Below are positions 15,232 to 16,094 of a stretch of DNA of 16,094 nucleotides, piece after piece. Below the pieces are notes generated by a model. It worked only from the letters and a program-made list of their open reading frames with translations. It was not told where the DNA came from and ran no database searches. The translations under genes and the position numbers were made by a program. Numbering within the stretch: the stretch's first letter is position 1; every line of letters starts with the position of its first letter. The DNA is from JALXCG01 sp026991065 [NCBI: Gemmatimonadota bacterium] (GTDB taxonomy: Bacteria; GCA-2686955): positions 1 through 16,094 of the forward strand of contig JALXCG010000567.1 of assembly GCA_026991065.1 (NCBI GenBank), written 5' to 3'.

Positions 15232-16094
15232 TTAGACATCACTGGTCATGATGAAAAGTGGTTGCCGCGCGAATGTGCGGTAAGTGGGACGCATGCGCTT
15301 TGCATTGTAGTATTTCTGCCAGTCTACAACCTTCTTGCGACCCACGATGACGTCGATGGGAACACTGTCATAGACACCGTTGCGCAGACTCACCAGGCGC
15401 CCCGACGTGTTGTTGAGGACCAGATCCATGGCGAGATTGCCGAATGCCATGGGCACGATCGAATCCATGGCGTCGGGTGCGCCGCAGCGAACCAGGTAGC
15501 CGAGGCGTTGAGCAACGACGTTGACCTGTACGCCGTTGTTGTACTTCGGTGAGATCTCTTTCAGTTGTGCCGCGACCTGGTCACCGATTCCGCCCAGTTT
15601 GCGGTGCCCATACTGGTCCTTCTCGTCCCCCTCGAAAAGCATCTCGTTGTCGCCGGCGAACGTAGCACCTTCGGAAACCAGGACGACCGAGTAGTTGCTT
15701 GGGTTGCGCTTGCGGTCCACGCTGAGCAGTTCCGCCAGATGCCCGATTTCGAACGGGTATTCGGGGATCACACAACGATCAGCAGCTCCCGCCATGGTCG
15801 GGAGGAGGGCTGAGAATCCGGCGTAGCGACCAAAGACTTCGATCACCAAGAAACGTTCGTGGGAGCCTGCAGTTGTACGGAGTTGGTGGGTGAGTTCGAT
15901 GGTCCGCGTGACGCAGGTGCTGAAACCGATGCAGTAGTCGGTGCCGGGGACATCGTTGTCCATGGTCTTCGGAATGGCGATGACGTTGACGCCCTTGGTA
16001 TGGAGGTGGTGTCCATAACTCAGGGTGTCATCTCCGCCGATGGGGATGAGTACGTCGATGCCGAGAAACTCCAGGTTCTCCAGCACGGCATCGG
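15232..16094 (-). CDS. Phosphofructokinase, probably pyrophosphate-dependent; N-terminus cut by window edge
   Basis: The frame is open through the right edge, so the gene's start is missing. The 287 complete codons seen include GGDDTLSYG, PKTMDNDVPGTDYCIGFST, FGRYAGFSAL and VSEGATFAG. At the first motif ATP-dependent enzymes have GGDG. The second Asp here, with Lys in PKTMDND in place of Gly, is the known signature of the PPi-dependent type (E. coli positions 104 and 124). It phosphorylates fructose-6-phosphate in glycolysis, reversibly if PPi is the donor. The protein resembles the group of about 400 residues found in actinobacteria and several environmental phyla more than E. coli PfkA. It is followed by the HD-domain gene 18 bases downstream. 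Confidence 0.94.
   Translation of the reverse strand, partial: DAVLENLEFLGIDVLIPIGGDDTLSYGHHLHTKGVNVIAIPKTMDNDVPGTDYCIGFSTCVTRTIELTHQLRTTAGSHERFLVIEVFGRYAGFSALLPTMAGAADRCVIPEYPFEIGHLAELLSVDRKRNPSNYSVVLVSEGATFAGDNEMLFEGDEKDQYGHRKLGGIGDQVAAQLKEISPKYNNGVQVNVVAQRLGYLVRCGAPDAMDSIVPMAFGNLAMDLVLNNTSGRLVSLRNGVYDSVPIDVIVGRKKVVDWQKYYNAKRMRPTYRTFARQPLFIMTSDV

Overview
This window comes from a GC-rich, Gram-negative-type (diderm) motile bacterium. It holds a long flagellar basal-body/export operon on the minus strand, followed by housekeeping and accessory genes. Strong Shine-Dalgarno sites precede many genes. A -24/-12 (sigma-54-like) promoter precedes flgB. The phosphofructokinase carries the residue signature of the pyrophosphate-dependent type. 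These traits fit an uncultured environmental lineage, for example something in or near the FCB group, but no marker gene here fixes the phylum and I hold that placement loosely.

Positions 1-7291 (minus strand, read right to left) are one compact operon: flgB, flgC, an unrecognised 93-residue ORF, fliE, fliF, fliG, fliH, fliI, fliJ, then a MotE-like membrane protein cut by the left window edge. Neighbouring genes overlap by up to 11 bases or are separated by short gaps. The two largest gaps are about 137 bases (fliE-fliF) and 18-21 bases (flgC-93-residue ORF). Together they encode the proximal rod (FlgB, FlgC, FliE), the MS ring (FliF), the switch component that touches the stator (FliG), and the soluble export ATPase complex (FliH, FliI, FliJ). 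A sigma-54-like promoter lies about 30 bases upstream of flgB. A perfect 9-bp inverted repeat sits about 100 bases further upstream, where an enhancer-binding protein would be expected to bind.

Positions 7292-9164 hold a roughly 480-base intergenic region and a plus-strand exported alpha/beta hydrolase. It converges on a minus-strand NAD-type malate dehydrogenase (9221-10201), with a hairpin between the two stops. Positions 10202-10521 are the divergent spacer between mdh and a plus-strand set: a PilT-like ATPase, a glycerophosphodiester phosphodiesterase, a YhbP-like flavin-barrel protein whose start overlaps the previous stop, and then, behind its own candidate promoter, a secreted right-handed beta-helix protein. 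On the minus strand at the right edge lie a small HD-domain hydrolase and, upstream of it, the C-terminal part of a phosphofructokinase with PPi-type active-site residues.

I found no CRISPR array, tRNA, rRNA, insertion sequence or phage module, and no clear undescribed multi-gene system. The best items for follow-up are the unknown ORF inside the flagellar operon, the sigma-54/inverted-repeat control region, the solitary PilT-like ATPase with unusual partner genes, and the HD gene that lacks a ribosome binding site.
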